Shown piece after piece: positions 1 to 13,924 of a stretch of DNA of 64,000 nucleotides. The notes below the pieces were generated by a model. That model searched no databases. It saw only the letters and a list, made by a program, of their open reading frames with translations, and was not told the origin of the DNA. Both the position numbers and the translations under genes were made by a program. The first letter of the stretch is position 1, and each line of letters begins with the position of its first letter. The DNA comes from Hoplostethus atlanticus (lineage: Eukaryota; Chordata; Actinopteri; Trachichthyiformes; Trachichthyidae), in NCBI GenBank assembly GCA_034670405.1, contig JAXDDX010000002.1, positions 6,415,501-6,479,500 of the forward strand. Direction: 5' to 3'.

Positions 1-1320
1 CAGTAGTTATAAGCCATACCATCTCAACTACCATGGGGGAGTGTGTGTGAAAGATTTACTTGCACATGGACTCTTCCTTTCTCAACATCCTGTCTTTCGC
101 TTGCTGTCAACCTCCCCACAGAGGCAAGAAGACAAAAAGTTGCATGTGTCTCAACCCACTAACCCCATGATGTCTGATTTAAGTGCTGAAGTGGCGGATG
201 TCTGAAATACATATGATCCAAGTCCGTGGACCAGTGCACACGCCCAGTTACCTTCCCTTCCTCAACTGAATCAGGGGATACTTGTACTCACATCAGGACT
301 TGCAGTGAATAATTCACTGGATGAACCTAAAAGAGGGAGTGAGTGACACATGGATGGATAGCGTGAATAAAGGGCCTTGGGAGTATGGGCTTGGTTTTCC
401 AACAGTACTTTCAGGGGATTTATAAACCTTCCCATGCCATGTCTAATGTTAACCATCAGCTTAAAGATTAATGTTGGATGTGACTTTTCAATTTGAAATC
501 CAGGATGTACCATGCAATTTTAAGGAGTCATAGAAGAAATAACTTGAAAGAGCAAGTTTCTGAGAATACGTCCCTGATCGTGTGGATTGTAGTGTTTGCT
601 GTTCATACATGTTCATTAGGCCACACTTGAATTTATTTTGTGCACTGAATTACTCAGGCAAACCTACACAAGAACTGGAATATGTTTTGTATTATTTATC
701 TGCAGCATTTACGCAAGATTTTATCAATGCATTATAATATTGTTGACTTTGACTTTTTTGTTTACTCCAAGGCAGTTTCTGCTATAAAGAGTTAAGAGAG
801 ACTTGGAACTCAAAAAGCTCCTTTTTACATTTCATCCCATCTATTTAGTTTACTACCAACCTACATGGATGCAGTTCCTCCCCCGCACAAGATTGGTCTC
901 ATTCTCTGGGAGAAGCAGCAGGTCCTTCTGTCGCTCATACACCACTGAACAAATCTGGTGTGTATGAGGTGACAATTTATTGTGTGTCTGGGGTGGGAGA
1001 GGGAATTGGCGGAAGAGAGTGTTTTAAAGAGAAAGAAGTCTGAGGCATGCTGCACATTTTGTGAATGTTTGTGTGGTGCACGCTTGCATTTGTTTCCCTG
1101 CCTTCCCACTTTTCTCCCACTATCCTAATTGGGGGTGAATGAGCCCTTTCCTGGCGCAGCCTCAATATGTGCCTGCTCTCCGTGTGTCGACGAGTTACTA
1201 ATGGGTTGAGGAGTGTATGGCACAGACTGCTGCTCCACACCTCCTTCAACCCCTTTGAGGAAGCTGGGCCAAGCAGATGGGGGAAACTACTGTGGTGATT
1301 TATTAGTGGATCACTGCAGG

Positions 1321-1335
1321 TTGTGTGTGCATGTG

Positions 1336-1384
<49 letters not shown>

Positions 1385-1404
1385 ATGTGCATGTGTGTGT
1401 GTGT
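1321..1404. repeat. (TG)n microsatellite
   Basis: Nearly pure TG with four CA interruptions (GTGCATGTGCATGTG at each end). Confidence 0.95.
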
Positions 1405-2275
1405 TACTGTATTTCTATACCTGTGAAATAGCAAATCTCCCCACAAGCATATGCATTATGAAAATCCTCCAAAGTGAGGACATTTTGCTCCTCTGTCCTC
1501 TGTCCTCCGTTTTCCAAGGACTTATTTTGGGGTTGGGACTTGGGTTTAGGTTTAAAATAAGTGTGTGTAGACGTGCATACAAACTAACTATGTCATACAA
1601 ACTAAAACTAAATACATAATAAATAAAGGGTGGATGAGATCCACAGAGATGGAGTTTTCATCTTTCTAGGTGACGAATACAGAGGACAGAGCTCTTACAA
1701 AATATTGTACTTTTTTATTAGACAATGGACACCAAAGGCTTTTCCCCTTTCCATTTTGTTTCTTCCTGACATTGACAATGAGAGCCAGACTCCCACAATA
1801 AAGTAAACCCACTCTCACCGTAGTGTGGAGGGCTGTTTTTCACTCTCTTTTTTTCAGAGGGCAAGCGGGGGAGTTTGCAGCTGCCAGTCGAAGGCACATA
1901 TGGGCAGACTGGTGGCGAGATGGGGGTGGGGGAGAGAGCACATGGCCCCCTCAGTCACACTTTAGAGAAGGATGGTGGAAGAAAATGGGCAGCTCTCCAC
2001 ACACACTACTCGGCTACTCGGTGTGTTATGTGAGGTCAACTTACAAAGAGAGTGAAAAAGAGGAGAGAAAAAAAACCTCTTTCCTATTTTATTCCTCTTA
2101 TATATCTTATATCTTATCTTGTATTATTGATCCCAGAGAGTTCTCCCCCTCTCCTTTTCCTATCCCTATCTTCACTTTTTTTATGGTGTGTAATTGCTTT
2201 TTGTGTGTTCATTTTTGCTATTTATACATAAATCTGTTTATGTAAAAAAAGTTTATTATAGTAATAATTTTAATT

Positions 2276-2370
2276 ATGGTAACACTTTATATTAAGGTAC
2301 ACATATTCACCATTAACTAGTTGCTTATTAACATGCATATTAGTAGCATATTGGCTCTGATCTCAATTGA
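2276..2370. repeat. teleost interspersed repeat fragment
   Basis: The segment starts TATGGTAACACTTTATATTAAGG and includes CATGCATATTAGTAGCATATTGGCT. I recognise these phrases as widely dispersed in teleost genomes, probably one end of a non-autonomous DNA transposon. No target-site duplication is visible and the far end was not found. Confidence 0.5.
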
Positions 2371-2593
2371 TGAAATGTTTTTTGTGCCATAAAGTGCTAA
2401 TAAAGGCAACGCAACAAGTCAGTGAGAGAGTTGTATCGTACTGAGCTGAGATGTTAAACACTTTCCTACTGAAATTGTAGTGGCAGCTTTTTTGCAATTC
2501 TTGCAATTAACAACATCATCCTTCTACATAAGAACAGAACATGAAGTTAGTCTTGACTGATTCTCTCTCTGTCGCTTTCTCTCTCTTTCTGTT

Positions 2594-2596
<3 letters not shown>

Positions 2597-2657
<61 letters not shown>
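2597..2657. repeat. (CA)n microsatellite
   Basis: About 30 uninterrupted CA units preceded by a short pyrimidine-rich run. Confidence 0.97.
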
Positions 2658-2663
<6 letters not shown>

Positions 2664-3673
2664 AAGGACGTCAGCAGAGATTCAGAAGAAACATTTTTTC
2701 CTATCTTTGTCTTCCAAAATGCCATGTGAATTATTTTTAGAGAGCTGGAAGAGAAAACAATTTAATCCAATTTGTTCCCACTGCCAGACTCGTGCAGACA
2801 ATTTATTTTCATGACTTCATGATGTTTATGAGAGTTGGAAAGAGAAAATAAAGTTTAACTGGGAAAAATCAAAGCCCTGTTTTGGCAGAATTTGGAAATC
2901 ATGAGTCTTCTGTTATTCAATTATGTAATTACGCATTATTAATTTAATGCTTTTTCAACGGACTAACAATCATACTGCATATCGTTTGAGTTGTTTATGT
3001 GCATGCATTGGTATGTCACTACTACACTAAATGCAGTGAATGCGTGCCAATTTGTCCACAGCTTGCATTATGTGTGCATCTACATTTTGCATTGTAGTGC
3101 CTTGTCATCTTATTTGAAAAGATGCTTGTCCAGATGGGCTCTGGTGGAAATTAAGAGCACTCAAGCACAAGTAGAATGACAACTGATACTCTGCAGACAG
3201 ACTACTATTACAACTAATGGACTGCATCAATAAGACAAGAAGCTACATTCAGCTTGAGGTAAAAAAAACAAAACACTGATTTTACAAATTCAAGTTAATA
3301 AGCCTAATTTACTTGGCACCCATTCAGAGATATAATGCTCACAACTTCCCATTTTATATGACAGGCCAATTTCACTTGTCCTGCAGGATCGATATTTGAA
3401 AAAAAAAAACCCGCCCTAAATATAAAAGGGGAAAGTGAGGGATGAAGACTTTCCACTATATGAAAATGCACTGTGTGGCTCGGCGCCCATGTTTGAGGTT
3501 GATGATCAGATGATATCACCCTGGCACCACCAGTCTGGGCGGTTCCTTTTCCCGTCTGGGTTTGCCATGAGAGATGGACAGCAGCTCTCTAGGGGCCAAT
3601 GAGAGAGGTTGTCATTAGAGGCACTTCCTGTAAAAAGTTACTTACGAATATCAGCCTCATAAAACACATTTAA

Positions 3674-3675
3674 GT

Positions 3676-3714
<39 letters not shown>

Positions 3715-3732
3715 TGTGCATGTGCATGTGCA

Positions 3733-3763
<31 letters not shown>
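3674..3763. repeat. (TG)n compound microsatellite
   Basis: Two TG tracts separated by CTTGTGCATGTGCATGTGCATC. Confidence 0.95.
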
Positions 3764-3766
<3 letters not shown>

Positions 3767-5836
3767 AGTAGGGTATGTTAGAAAACAAATAGCTACTGTA
3801 TTTTAGACATCTCACACTCAGGGGGTCTGAGGGGATTTGGTGGGAATATGGACATACCACATGTACCGCACAATGTAAACACTATAGCGATATTATATTA
3901 TTATTATTATTATATACTATTCAGTTTTCATCACTTCACTAAAACAGGGAGGCTATTGCCTGAGTCCTTTATCATACCTGGCGTGTATTGGTTGTCTGCA
4001 GCAGGTGATGACTCAGTGTGGTCACAGCCTAAGTGAGGCTCTCCCATCAATCCGGAGTGGCTGACACCAGAAGCTGAGCTATCTATTTGGACCTTCAGTG
4101 AGCAACAGCTGAGACATCACACCTCCCCCAACAGTGCACTGAATACATGACGTCATCTTCACTCCTGGGTTCACATGCATCAGCATGAGATTATCATCTC
4201 TCTGGCCATGTATAGCTGGAGACTCCTGTTGCTCTTTTTTTTTTTTTTCCTATTTCTCTCTTTCATTGTCATTACAAGCCACTAATGTTTGTCATTTTCT
4301 ATACTTCATATCGCTCTCTCTTCCTCACTTTCTGTCTTCTCCAACAGAATCTCTCTTTCGGTGCTCTCTCCTTTCTCTCTCTTTCTGCCTCCTTTCCTCC
4401 CTGCCTCACCTCCCTCAAGCCCCTCAGGCCGTGGAGACACGTGCATTGCAATCTGCAGCCCCCCCCAGCCTCCCCAGCCTCCCCATCACCTTCACCCCTC
4501 CCCTTCTGCTTTTAGGCCTTTTTGTTTTATTCATGAGCTTCCTGTGGCTCCTGTCATGTCTCATCGGGGCCACAGGAAGGCAAAGTGTAAATAATGGAGC
4601 ATCCCCAAAGACGTGTTCACTGCTGACTGTCACAGCACCACACCAGGCAGTCCGGGGAAGAGGACAAGTCTGTGTTTCTCTGCCTCTCAGACACATATGT
4701 CATGCTCATAACATTATCCTTAGCATATGGTCAATTATAATTTACAGACATGCACATATTGTATTCATGTGCCACATCTCATTTCTCATTTCTTGTACTT
4801 TGCACTAGTACTTCATAACAAATATGAGTGTACTGTCATTTTCAGCATGGTGCACAGGTATTATGATGGTCTTTTTTAAATTTGAACACTCACTGTTTTA
4901 TGTGTATTCACTCTACACTCGTATGATCTCAATACATGACCGCTGTTGAGAAGCTGAGGTGCATTTATCAAATAAGTGTAACATTCTCCCATCGCTGGAA
5001 TCTTTCCTATTGATCAGCTCTGAGCGTTTTATTGGCATGATCCACTGCAGAGGTGGTTTGAGGCAACATCCTGTCGATGACCTTATGTAGAATCCTTCCT
5101 TAAGCCCCATAATAGGATGCACAGATCAATATTGTTGTGAGACAAAATGAGAAATCAGGCCAGTGGCAGGGAGCAAAGACCCTCACTCAATTCTCACAGG
5201 GCAGTCTGTAGAGGCAGGACCTTAAGATGATCTGCTTGTAAAACACTGCTAAGAAATTCCTCAAACACAGATCTGTTTGTCGTGCTCTAATACACCCCTA
5301 GGATATTTGGTCTATACAGCATTAAATAATGGAGCAGGGCAGGGCTAGCTCGATAGTAAAGGCTCTTTGAGCCAAAGATGGTGTCCTTGTAATTTGCCTT
5401 CTTTTCTCTGCGACATGATCACTCACTCTGCAGGATTCCTCCATTATCAATTTGCAGGGTATCAGGCATGTTTACGACTTACTATAAATTGGACAAACAA
5501 GCCAATAATGTAAAACGGGCTCTATTCTGTACAGGGAGAAGATAAATCAGCCATGGAATGAAAATAAAGCCTTAATATTGTGCAGAGAGGGAGAGATGCC
5601 TGTGTGTGCAGGCTGAGAGTGGGTTTGGTCATACCATAAGCACCCTCAGAGGCTGTTATTTTTATCATCTCTCTCCCTCACACTCTCTGGAGACCAGAGT
5701 AATGACACTGTCTGAGGTAATGAATGTAATGGCAGCTGGCTTAATGCCTCCCCACAGAGCTGAGATGAGCACACATCAAAATTCAGTGTCGTGACGTTGT
5801 GTTTGTGTGTGCATGTGTGTTTCCTTTTGTGTTTGT

Positions 5837-5863
5837 ATGTGTGTGTGTGTGTGTGTGTGTGTG
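5837..5863. repeat. (TG)n microsatellite
   Basis: About 13 uninterrupted TG units, with looser TG-rich sequence on the left. Confidence 0.9.
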
Positions 5864-6139
5864 GGAGAGACAGTGCGTAAGAAAGAGATGTAAATGTCAC
5901 AGCGGTTTGATCAGAGCAACCTATGAAATCTCTTGGGGGGGTAACAACCTGGCAACACACCATGCGCTTATTGATCTGCACTGCGTTGAGCAAGAACGCC
6001 ACTTAGGCTGACTTTGTTTTACAATCACCTGTGCAACCCCCCACTGTTCAACACTGAAGTACGTGTTGTTTAATTCTGCTTGATCTGGCTCCCTGTGGCT
6101 GTACCGATCCAGCCCATTGGGTGTGTACATTCTGGAAGG

Positions 6140-6141
<2 letters not shown>

Positions 6142-6180
<39 letters not shown>
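6142..6180. repeat. (TG)n microsatellite
   Basis: About 19 uninterrupted TG units. Confidence 0.95.
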
Positions 6181-6182
<2 letters not shown>

Positions 6183-7808
6183 CATCTTTTCTTTTCATCT
6201 CTTATACTTCACATGATACACAATTCTTTACCCAAGGAAGATCTTACAGGAGTTTGTTGCTTAGAGAGGTTGATACATTTAAGGGTTTTTAGTATTCTCA
6301 TGACATTTTATACATTTCCTGACAATTCGTCACTGTTGGCTCATCAGCTGTGACTGTCATTGAATTACAAACACTTGTCATTACACCTGTTGTTTGCCTA
6401 CAAAGATCATCATAATGACAAAATACTTACCAATTGGCAATTCCTTATTGGCAAACATGATAAAGATGAGGCAAAACAATAAATAATACCTCAGGAAATT
6501 CAATGAAAGTGAGAATTAGCGTTATACTGAATCTAAAGGGCATTTACCAAACAGGAGAACTTGAATTAGTTTAGCATTAATGGTTCCAATGAAAGCGACA
6601 ACCATCGTTTTAGATTATCACACATCCTTTTAGATTCATCTCCGAAGCACTGCCTGAGAGTAAAATATATATATTTTTTCTGAAATGTAGCTCATTCCTT
6701 GTATTATTATTTCATAACATTGCACCTCATAGTTACCAAGGCAGCAGCAGCAAATATTTCTGGAGGGCATTATATGACTAACAGACCTCACACATCAAGA
6801 GATGCGGTTCACACAGCTGGCTGTGACATTGTGACAGTAACTGTTACTCAACTCCAATCTGGAAAAAGAAATGGTTTGATCAGTTTAGCTGTGGTATCAA
6901 AAACAAAATAACTGTATAGTGTGTTTTCCTTGCGAAGCTCACATCATTCAGCTTGATAACAAGCAATCTATCCTCCTGAAAAAGTACATTCAAGCATGAA
7001 TAATGCAAAACAAATTTAGATTACAGCACAGATTGCATTATAAATCATCCCCAGGTGCTTGGAGCTAAGAGGTGAGTGTCTGGTATCTGTTTGGGATAAT
7101 CTTCTCTCTGGAGTGGATGTGATAAAATGTGTGTTACTTACAATGTGATGAAGTTGTATCTCAACAGAATAGCTCCCATGGGCGGCCTAGAGTAACGCAG
7201 TAGGGGGTTTTGTTTTGTGTTAAGTGGAAGAATGATTGTGGATTAGACACCATAGTGAAAAATAAGGTCACTGCAGGTGGGGGAATCTAGGACAAGCCAT
7301 TAGATGAGGCAGGATATTCATCCAACACTAAGCCCATCCTATTCAGCAGAAACACGCTAGAAATAAAGTAGAACAGCTTCTACCACTATCCTGGTCATTT
7401 CAATACATTTCTATTATCCTCTTTGACCTCTCCTACCTGATAACCAACATATCCCAAACAAAAGAGACCAACAATGTCAGATTTGAGTGTGTGTGTGTGT
7501 GATAACCCATAGTTTATTGTTGCTGGTAAGTGTTTTTCTCAGACTGAGGCAGGCAGCCGAACTGTTGGCTTCTCTAGCACTTAGTGTAATGATCATGACC
7601 TGGTGTGATGATGTTTAGACAGATCTCAGTTTGTCCGGAAGAGGCCCGAGGAGGAACCCACACTGCGGCAAACAGCTAGTATTTTCACCAGGGGCAATCG
7701 TTGCAGCGGTTAGGCATAATTTTTTGCTTGGGGTGAAACTTGCTCTGCAATTAATTAGAGAGCACTTAATTTATTGCTTTTATTATCTAATGTTCCTACC
7801 GCCTCCAT

Positions 7809-7809
7809 G

Positions 7810-7873
<64 letters not shown>

Positions 7874-7882
7874 CACACACAC
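7809..7882. repeat. (CA)n microsatellite
   Basis: About 37 CA units with two identical ACGCAC interruptions 30 bp apart. Confidence 0.95.
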
Positions 7883-7930
7883 AGCCTCTATCCCCCGTCT
7901 TCTGATTTGCTGTACCTCTCCACAGCGAAA

Positions 7931-7987
7931 TTAATCAGAATGTAGAATTGCTCCGAGCGCCCCTGATTAAAGTCTTGTAATTCTACA
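7931..7987. repeat. two interleaved inverted repeats
   Basis: TTAATCAG (7931-7938) pairs with CTGATTAA (7963-7970), and TGTAGAATT (7941-7949) pairs with AATTCTACA (7979-7987). The order A-B-A'-B' is that of a pseudoknot in RNA, or of paired homeodomain-type TAATC/GATTA sites in DNA. Function unknown. Confidence 0.6.
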
Positions 7988-8572
7988 TTTTTAATATCTT
8001 GAAAATATAACTTCCCTCCCTCCCTGGAATTTAAAGATCAAAAATAAGGGTTCAAGACAATGCAAAGAGCCCCTTCCGGAGGGTTTTAACGGTGTGTTTT
8101 GTGCATGATTGAATAGGCCAAGAGTCCTTGATGTTGCTCTTGGCTTTTCGTCTTCAAAGGAGACGAAGGTTAGCTTCCAGATCAGCAGGTATGGTTTTGT
8201 CATTACTGGCTAGACAGGAACTATTTTTATCCATCCTTTCCTTCACTGTCTTCCAAAACACTGTGAAATGCCCAGATATACAGACTGTTCTGCAGCAGGG
8301 TGGGCAAAGCACTTTTTGTGTTCATCTTATTCTCGCTTTCCACAACAAAGTGGGACGAATTTATAAGCCAGAATTGTTTGAATAGAATACACACATAGAC
8401 TATACAGTGAGGTGAGTCAACTCTATGTCTATACTGAGTCAACACTTTCTCTGTGTTGTGCTGCTTGAATCTTGAATATAGTATCACATACAGACGAATG
8501 AGTGGAAGGTCTCCTCAGTTTGGGACTGATGTTGTGCATACTTTAACTAATGTATTCTACCTTTGGCATTCC

Positions 8573-8622
8573 TTGTGTGTGTGTGTGTGTATATGTTTGT
8601 GTGTGTGTGTGTTTGTGTGTGT
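8573..8622. repeat. (TG)n microsatellite, interrupted
   Basis: TG tract broken by TATATGTT and TTTG. Confidence 0.85.
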
Positions 8623-8749
8623 TCAGCTGATGAGACTGAATGTTAGTGACAGATGCCCATCTGTGATAGAAGTCCACATGGGGGAGCCCTGAGAGTAGAT
8701 GGCTGGCCTCTCCTTCTGCTCTACACACATACACAAACACATATGCAGT

Positions 8750-8751
8750 GT

Positions 8752-8785
<34 letters not shown>

Positions 8786-8842
8786 AATAGATAGATAATA
8801 GATAGATAGATAATAGATAGATAATAGATAGACAGATAGATA

Positions 8843-8899
<57 letters not shown>

Positions 8900-8907
8900 A
8901 ATAGATA

Positions 8908-8945
<38 letters not shown>

Positions 8946-8978
8946 ATAGATAGATAGATAATAGATAGATAATAGATA

Positions 8979-9015
<37 letters not shown>

Positions 9016-9027
9016 AATAGATAGATA

Positions 9028-9069
<42 letters not shown>

Positions 9070-9094
9070 ATAGATAGATAGATAGATAGAGATA

Positions 9095-9128
<34 letters not shown>

Positions 9129-9212
9129 ATAGATAATAGATAGATAGACAGATAGATAGATAATAGATAGATAGACAGATAGATAATAGATAGATAGACA
9201 GATAGATAGATA

Positions 9213-9249
<37 letters not shown>
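8750..9249. repeat. (GATA)n array with GATAATA interruptions
   Basis: Roughly 500 bp of GATA units regularly broken by GATAATA, with GACA variants near the start and mostly clustered near 9140-9205. The long ISIYLS-type frame through it is an artefact of the repeat. Confidence 0.97.
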
Positions 9250-12200
9250 AGTTTGGTCCATTTTTCTCTGTGCCAGTTCTACCTTGTGACTATCTAATCC
9301 AGACTCTCTGGTCTGAAATATAGTCTTTTTCTGCTCTTCCTTCCATCTGCCAATTCATTTTTATTTTTTTTTGTCCTTAGCTTTTCTCCATGGACCTCCC
9401 GAGGCCAGTGGCATCCAAGAGCCTCTTTATGAGGACCATAATGAGAAGTTAAGTTCTGCATTCTGTTATGGTGCCTGGGGGTTGTTGCATTTCTGAGCTT
9501 AGCTTCATGTCCCATCCCATTCAGAAGGGTTGACGAAAGGGTATGATGCACAAACCAAAAAGCAAACAGCGGGCTATTCTTAGGAGGTGAGGGCATGGCC
9601 TGTTGCGAAGAGGCAGATTGTGTGGTTCACTAATACTGTTAGTGCTAGTTATAGTCTAAGTAGTTGCATACCTTTAAAAGTCCTTACCAAAGGCCTTTTC
9701 CAAAACAGATCTTTAAAAACAAGTACTGTTTTTTGGAACTCTGGTTGCAGTTGTGTGTTGTTTTTGTGGAGTTTTTGTTTTCTGTTTTCAATCATATGGT
9801 TTACCTCACTGCATTTCAAATTGACCTGAGGCATCAATTTCAAGAACACTGGCAATAACATAATGTCTAACCTGCCCGTCTCCATGCTGTCTAACCCCAG
9901 CCAGAGAACAAGTGTGAGTAAAGCGCCCTCTCCTGGTCAGATTTTGTTTTAGCTACCATAGAAGCTAAAACAGGAGGCATTTTGTGTAAATTGCTTCAAT
10001 TCTCACAATTCATTTTCAGAATCCGACAGAAGACACCCAGAAAGCAATCACAGCTACGATCAAGAAAACCAAAGTCACGATAATTGATGATTTCCACCTT
10101 TGCTTTTTTTGTGGTGATAATAGATATTATGTGGTGCATTTTGCAAGAAGCAATCTCCAGTGCTGACTTCGCGTGACTCCTGCTTCACAATGGCCGTGTT
10201 GATGAGAAACGTGTCCTCCTGGAGTGACAACAATGACAGCAGTCATGGAGAGACACACAGACGCTGTCATGTGTTGTGATGGTGTGACACAGAGACGGGA
10301 ATAGGTGCCGGAGAGAGACACTGTTGACAAAGCTAACATACATCGGAGACACAATCACATGTTTTCTTTCCTGTGTGTGAGTAACCAAATCCAGGCACAC
10401 ACACGAAAGAACTGGGGCTGGGCTGCAGTGGCATTTCATTCCCCTCCACAAGTTGACAACACCGGCCAGTAGAGGTCACTGTAACATCAAAGCCGAGGCT
10501 CATTTCCCATATGGAAGAGGCAGAAAATACATCACGTCAGTGTCATGTTCCCTCTAAAAATTTGTGAACAGATTGCTGGGAAAGACAGCGATGCATTAAT
10601 TACATTAATGAACAAAATGCGGCATCTTAGGATGCAGTTACAGATTCTGAATTCAATATTTATGACAGAATTTAACCAAAAGTATGGGATAACATCTTTT
10701 TTATGCATTTGACAACATGCATAAATAGTAGCCATACACATCCATATCCAACAGAAAGGCTTATTCTGACAAGGAGTTAGTGATCAGTTATTAATCAGAC
10801 GCAAGGCAATCTTGTTAGGGAATTCCATTCCTCCGAATGTAAATATGGCACTCCACCAAGCACAGCGTGTACATACTCAGGAGTCTTGTTCTCATATCTT
10901 GGGAACAATGAGAAGTAAAGGACAGAAATTATGGCCCCTCTGTTTGGCTCGTACTGTTATGAGATCCCCGCTGCCTACTTCATGCAGCTGTAAATAAAGG
11001 TAATTGTACAAAAGCTTAATTAAATGACATAACTCCTGTTTACGACGTCTGGGGTTTACTGAGCCACTGAATCGCGGGGAAGGAGGGGGGGGATTGTGAC
11101 GGTGGCAGCGGTCGTGTCTCTGCACACACACACACACCCATACACTACCCAGTGTATGCGGAACACAAGGCCTTAAGTTCCCTCTGTGCCGATATGAAGC
11201 ATAGCTTTATTGTGGCTGGTGCTGTGCTAAGGTCAATGTCTGTGAAACACTGGGGACTTGGAGCAATAATTCATTTATTTCATTAGAGCTGAGTGTTTGG
11301 GGGAAGGGTGTGGCTGGCTGACTGGCACTCAGACCAGGCCTCTCTGGTATTCAGCACCATAGACAAGCCTGCCTCGGCCCACTGTCCATGACCCTGTGAC
11401 CTGATGAGGAGATATTTAATGAGCGTAGACGAGCGAATGGAGCACACTGACAAGGACCTCTGAGATGCAAAGAGCAGGCGAACATACAGGCTCAGAAGAG
11501 GTCAAATAGAGTTCACAGACGTATACTTATAGTTGTTGTTATATCAATAATAATGCAAAGGCTGGCCATGGGGGGCATTTTGTCAATTCTTCAGTGCCTA
11601 AGGAACTGAGAAATCAATTCACATTTGTCTCAGAATATCATGCAATTCTATACACTACTAGCATAAACCTATACTGCCTCCATCTCTCTGTCTCAGCAGT
11701 TTCATCCAGTGAGCACAACCCCTTATGATTGATTGATATTAGATTGAACTGGCTGTTGTTTCAGCACCATTGACTCCAGCAAGAGTCACACCCGAAGATT
11801 ACAACACTGATTGCATTTCAATTTTTAATGGAAAGTGCTGGAATATCTGAAGTTCTTTCTGTTAAGTTCATGCAGAGTGTTTTGTGCCATTAGCGACCCT
11901 CAGAAAGACAAATTGGTTGCATTACCAGCCGCCTAATGTTGATTTATTATTTGTATAATAAAGTGGCATGTATTTGTGGTGTCCTGAAATTGATTATGTT
12001 GTACAGCTCACCGTTCGTGGGTATGATGCTTTTTTACTGTCTCATAAGTCATTTCTCAGTCTTGGTTATTAATATGTTTGTGCGTGATGATGCGCCACCG
12101 AATCAACTGGGCCTGCTCCCCTTGGGTTCAGTGCAACATGCAGTAAGACATGCTCCCACTGTATGTGCCTCAATGGCATGCGCCGTTTTGCCCAGTCAAC

Positions 12201-13924
12201 TGTGGCCCATTAGACCTTCATTCGGTGCATAACTGATAGGGATTTCCCACATATCGAATGGGTGTGCGTGCCAAGGATGGTGATTAGGGATGATGCATTA
12301 GCAGCAAACAGGTGAGGTGCTGCTGTGCCTGGTGGAAGTGGATCAACTCATTCAACCAGTCTGCAGCCATTCATCACTGATCTAAGACTTGTACAAGAGG
12401 GGGTGAGGTAAAATGTGGGGAAAAGAAATGAGAAAAAGTGTCATCCCACCAATAATACTGTTAAAATTCCAATAAATCTCTAGGGTGTGATTGGGTGAGG
12501 TTCAGTGAGAAAGAAGGGCCATGAAACAGAAGGGAAAGTGTCATCTGATCAAGCCAATGGTTACATGAGATATACTGCAACATTATTTTTGGTATTTTCG
12601 TGCTCTAAAATGCTGGACCTACATTATAAGCAAAAGTAAAACCGTTGGCTGTTAAAAACCACAGGTGAACGTGAGTCAAGCAATCCAGAAAAAGATCTAA
12701 ATCATTTCTACAGTAATGTAACAGATGAATAATTCACTCGCAGAAATGGTACTGTTCCCACCAATAGGTCTTCAGCTCTCTCTTTGGCAGGCTATAGTGA
12801 AGTAGCCCATAATTGCTCAGGGCATGAGGTAGTACTTAAAGCCTACAACGATGTAGATCAGAGTGCACTGGGCACCACAGTGACAGGCAGCGCCAGTAAC
12901 TAGTCCATAACCTCCTTACTGTAGTAGATTAGTACAGTAAGTACAGTGAAGGGCCCATACTACTGCAGTACTGCTCACGCACCACTGCAGGCTATATTCT
13001 ACAGCAAATACTGCAGAGAAAACCACTTTTGATTCAAAGAGAGGAGAATTATGGCACTAGTTATGGCACTAGAATTTAACGAAGATACATAAAGTGGAAA
13101 TCTCACAGCATCAATGAAGACCTCAATGAACTGCTGGTCAGGAGAAGAATGTAGCCAAAATCATCAGTTCGTTCTTATTGCTAATTGTATTATGAATTAC
13201 AATTATGAATGTTTCATGAAAATGAAAATGAACAAAGGTCTGTGCACCTTAAGACTTGAAGTCCCCAAAAACAACATTAAGAAACATGTACAAGTATAGC
13301 AGTCTTATCTCCTTCAGCAGCATGGGTGAAGTGTACTTTTCTGAAATGGAAGTGAAAACCCCAATATTATGGCCAGCTCAACTCCCCTCAGCGGATTTTT
13401 ATGTAACCATTCTCTCAAAGGTCAAGAGAAGCTGTTTGCCTCTCTCTTTCTGCTCCTCTATCCAGCCTCTCACTCTAATTCCCTGTGGTGTCTGAGTGGA
13501 GATGATAGAGCAGTCTCTTTCCTCCCTCCCTAACTCCCTCACTACATCCATCACTCACTCACGCACTCACTCAGCACAGGGGGTGGGGACACAAAGTTTT
13601 GGGGCTCAAACATCTTCCACATTATACTGTTAGCTATATGGTTGAGCCAGTATACGCCCAGAATTCTACAAAGGCATCACCATAAAGATTGAGATAAAAC
13701 AAAATACGTTTTTTGCTTGGAGTCCTCTGATTTAGTGAAGGGAAAGGTTGTTGCTAAAAGCATGTGTGGCACCATTCCATAAAGTGTCAGCTCTCAATGT
13801 TGGATTACTCTCATGATAATTCTATCCTGGAAGAACTCAAACATGTTTTACAGAACAGCCTCATGATGGAAAAGGAAAGAAAATACGTTGGACCAAATCA
13901 GGGACCCTCATTAATTTAGCAATG
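9250..13924. other. non-genic region
   Basis: No exon or known repeat is supported. A 9 bp perfect hairpin (GTTTTAGCT, 8-base loop, AGCTAAAAC) lies at 9946-9971, and another (CTTACTGTA ... TACAGTAAG) at about 12916-12941. Confidence 0.6.

Larger units (their letters stand above)
1..8749. other. non-genic region with microsatellites
   Basis: Apart from the repeats listed, I see AT-rich single-copy-looking sequence and no supported exon. The 207-residue frame at 4185-4808 is rich in Leu/Ser/Pro from a pyrimidine-rich stretch and looks like chance. The segment 7620-8000 has homeodomain-type words (TTAATTAG, TAATCAG) and could be a regulatory element, but nothing here proves it. Confidence 0.6.

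Noticed and set aside
4185-4808. 207-residue plus-strand frame
   Set aside because: Leu/Ser/Pro-rich from a pyrimidine-rich stretch, with overlapping open frames and no recognisable domain or splice context.
8623-9261. 212-residue minus-strand frame rich in Ser-Ile-Tyr-Leu
   Set aside because: It translates the GATA array; no non-repeat domain is present.
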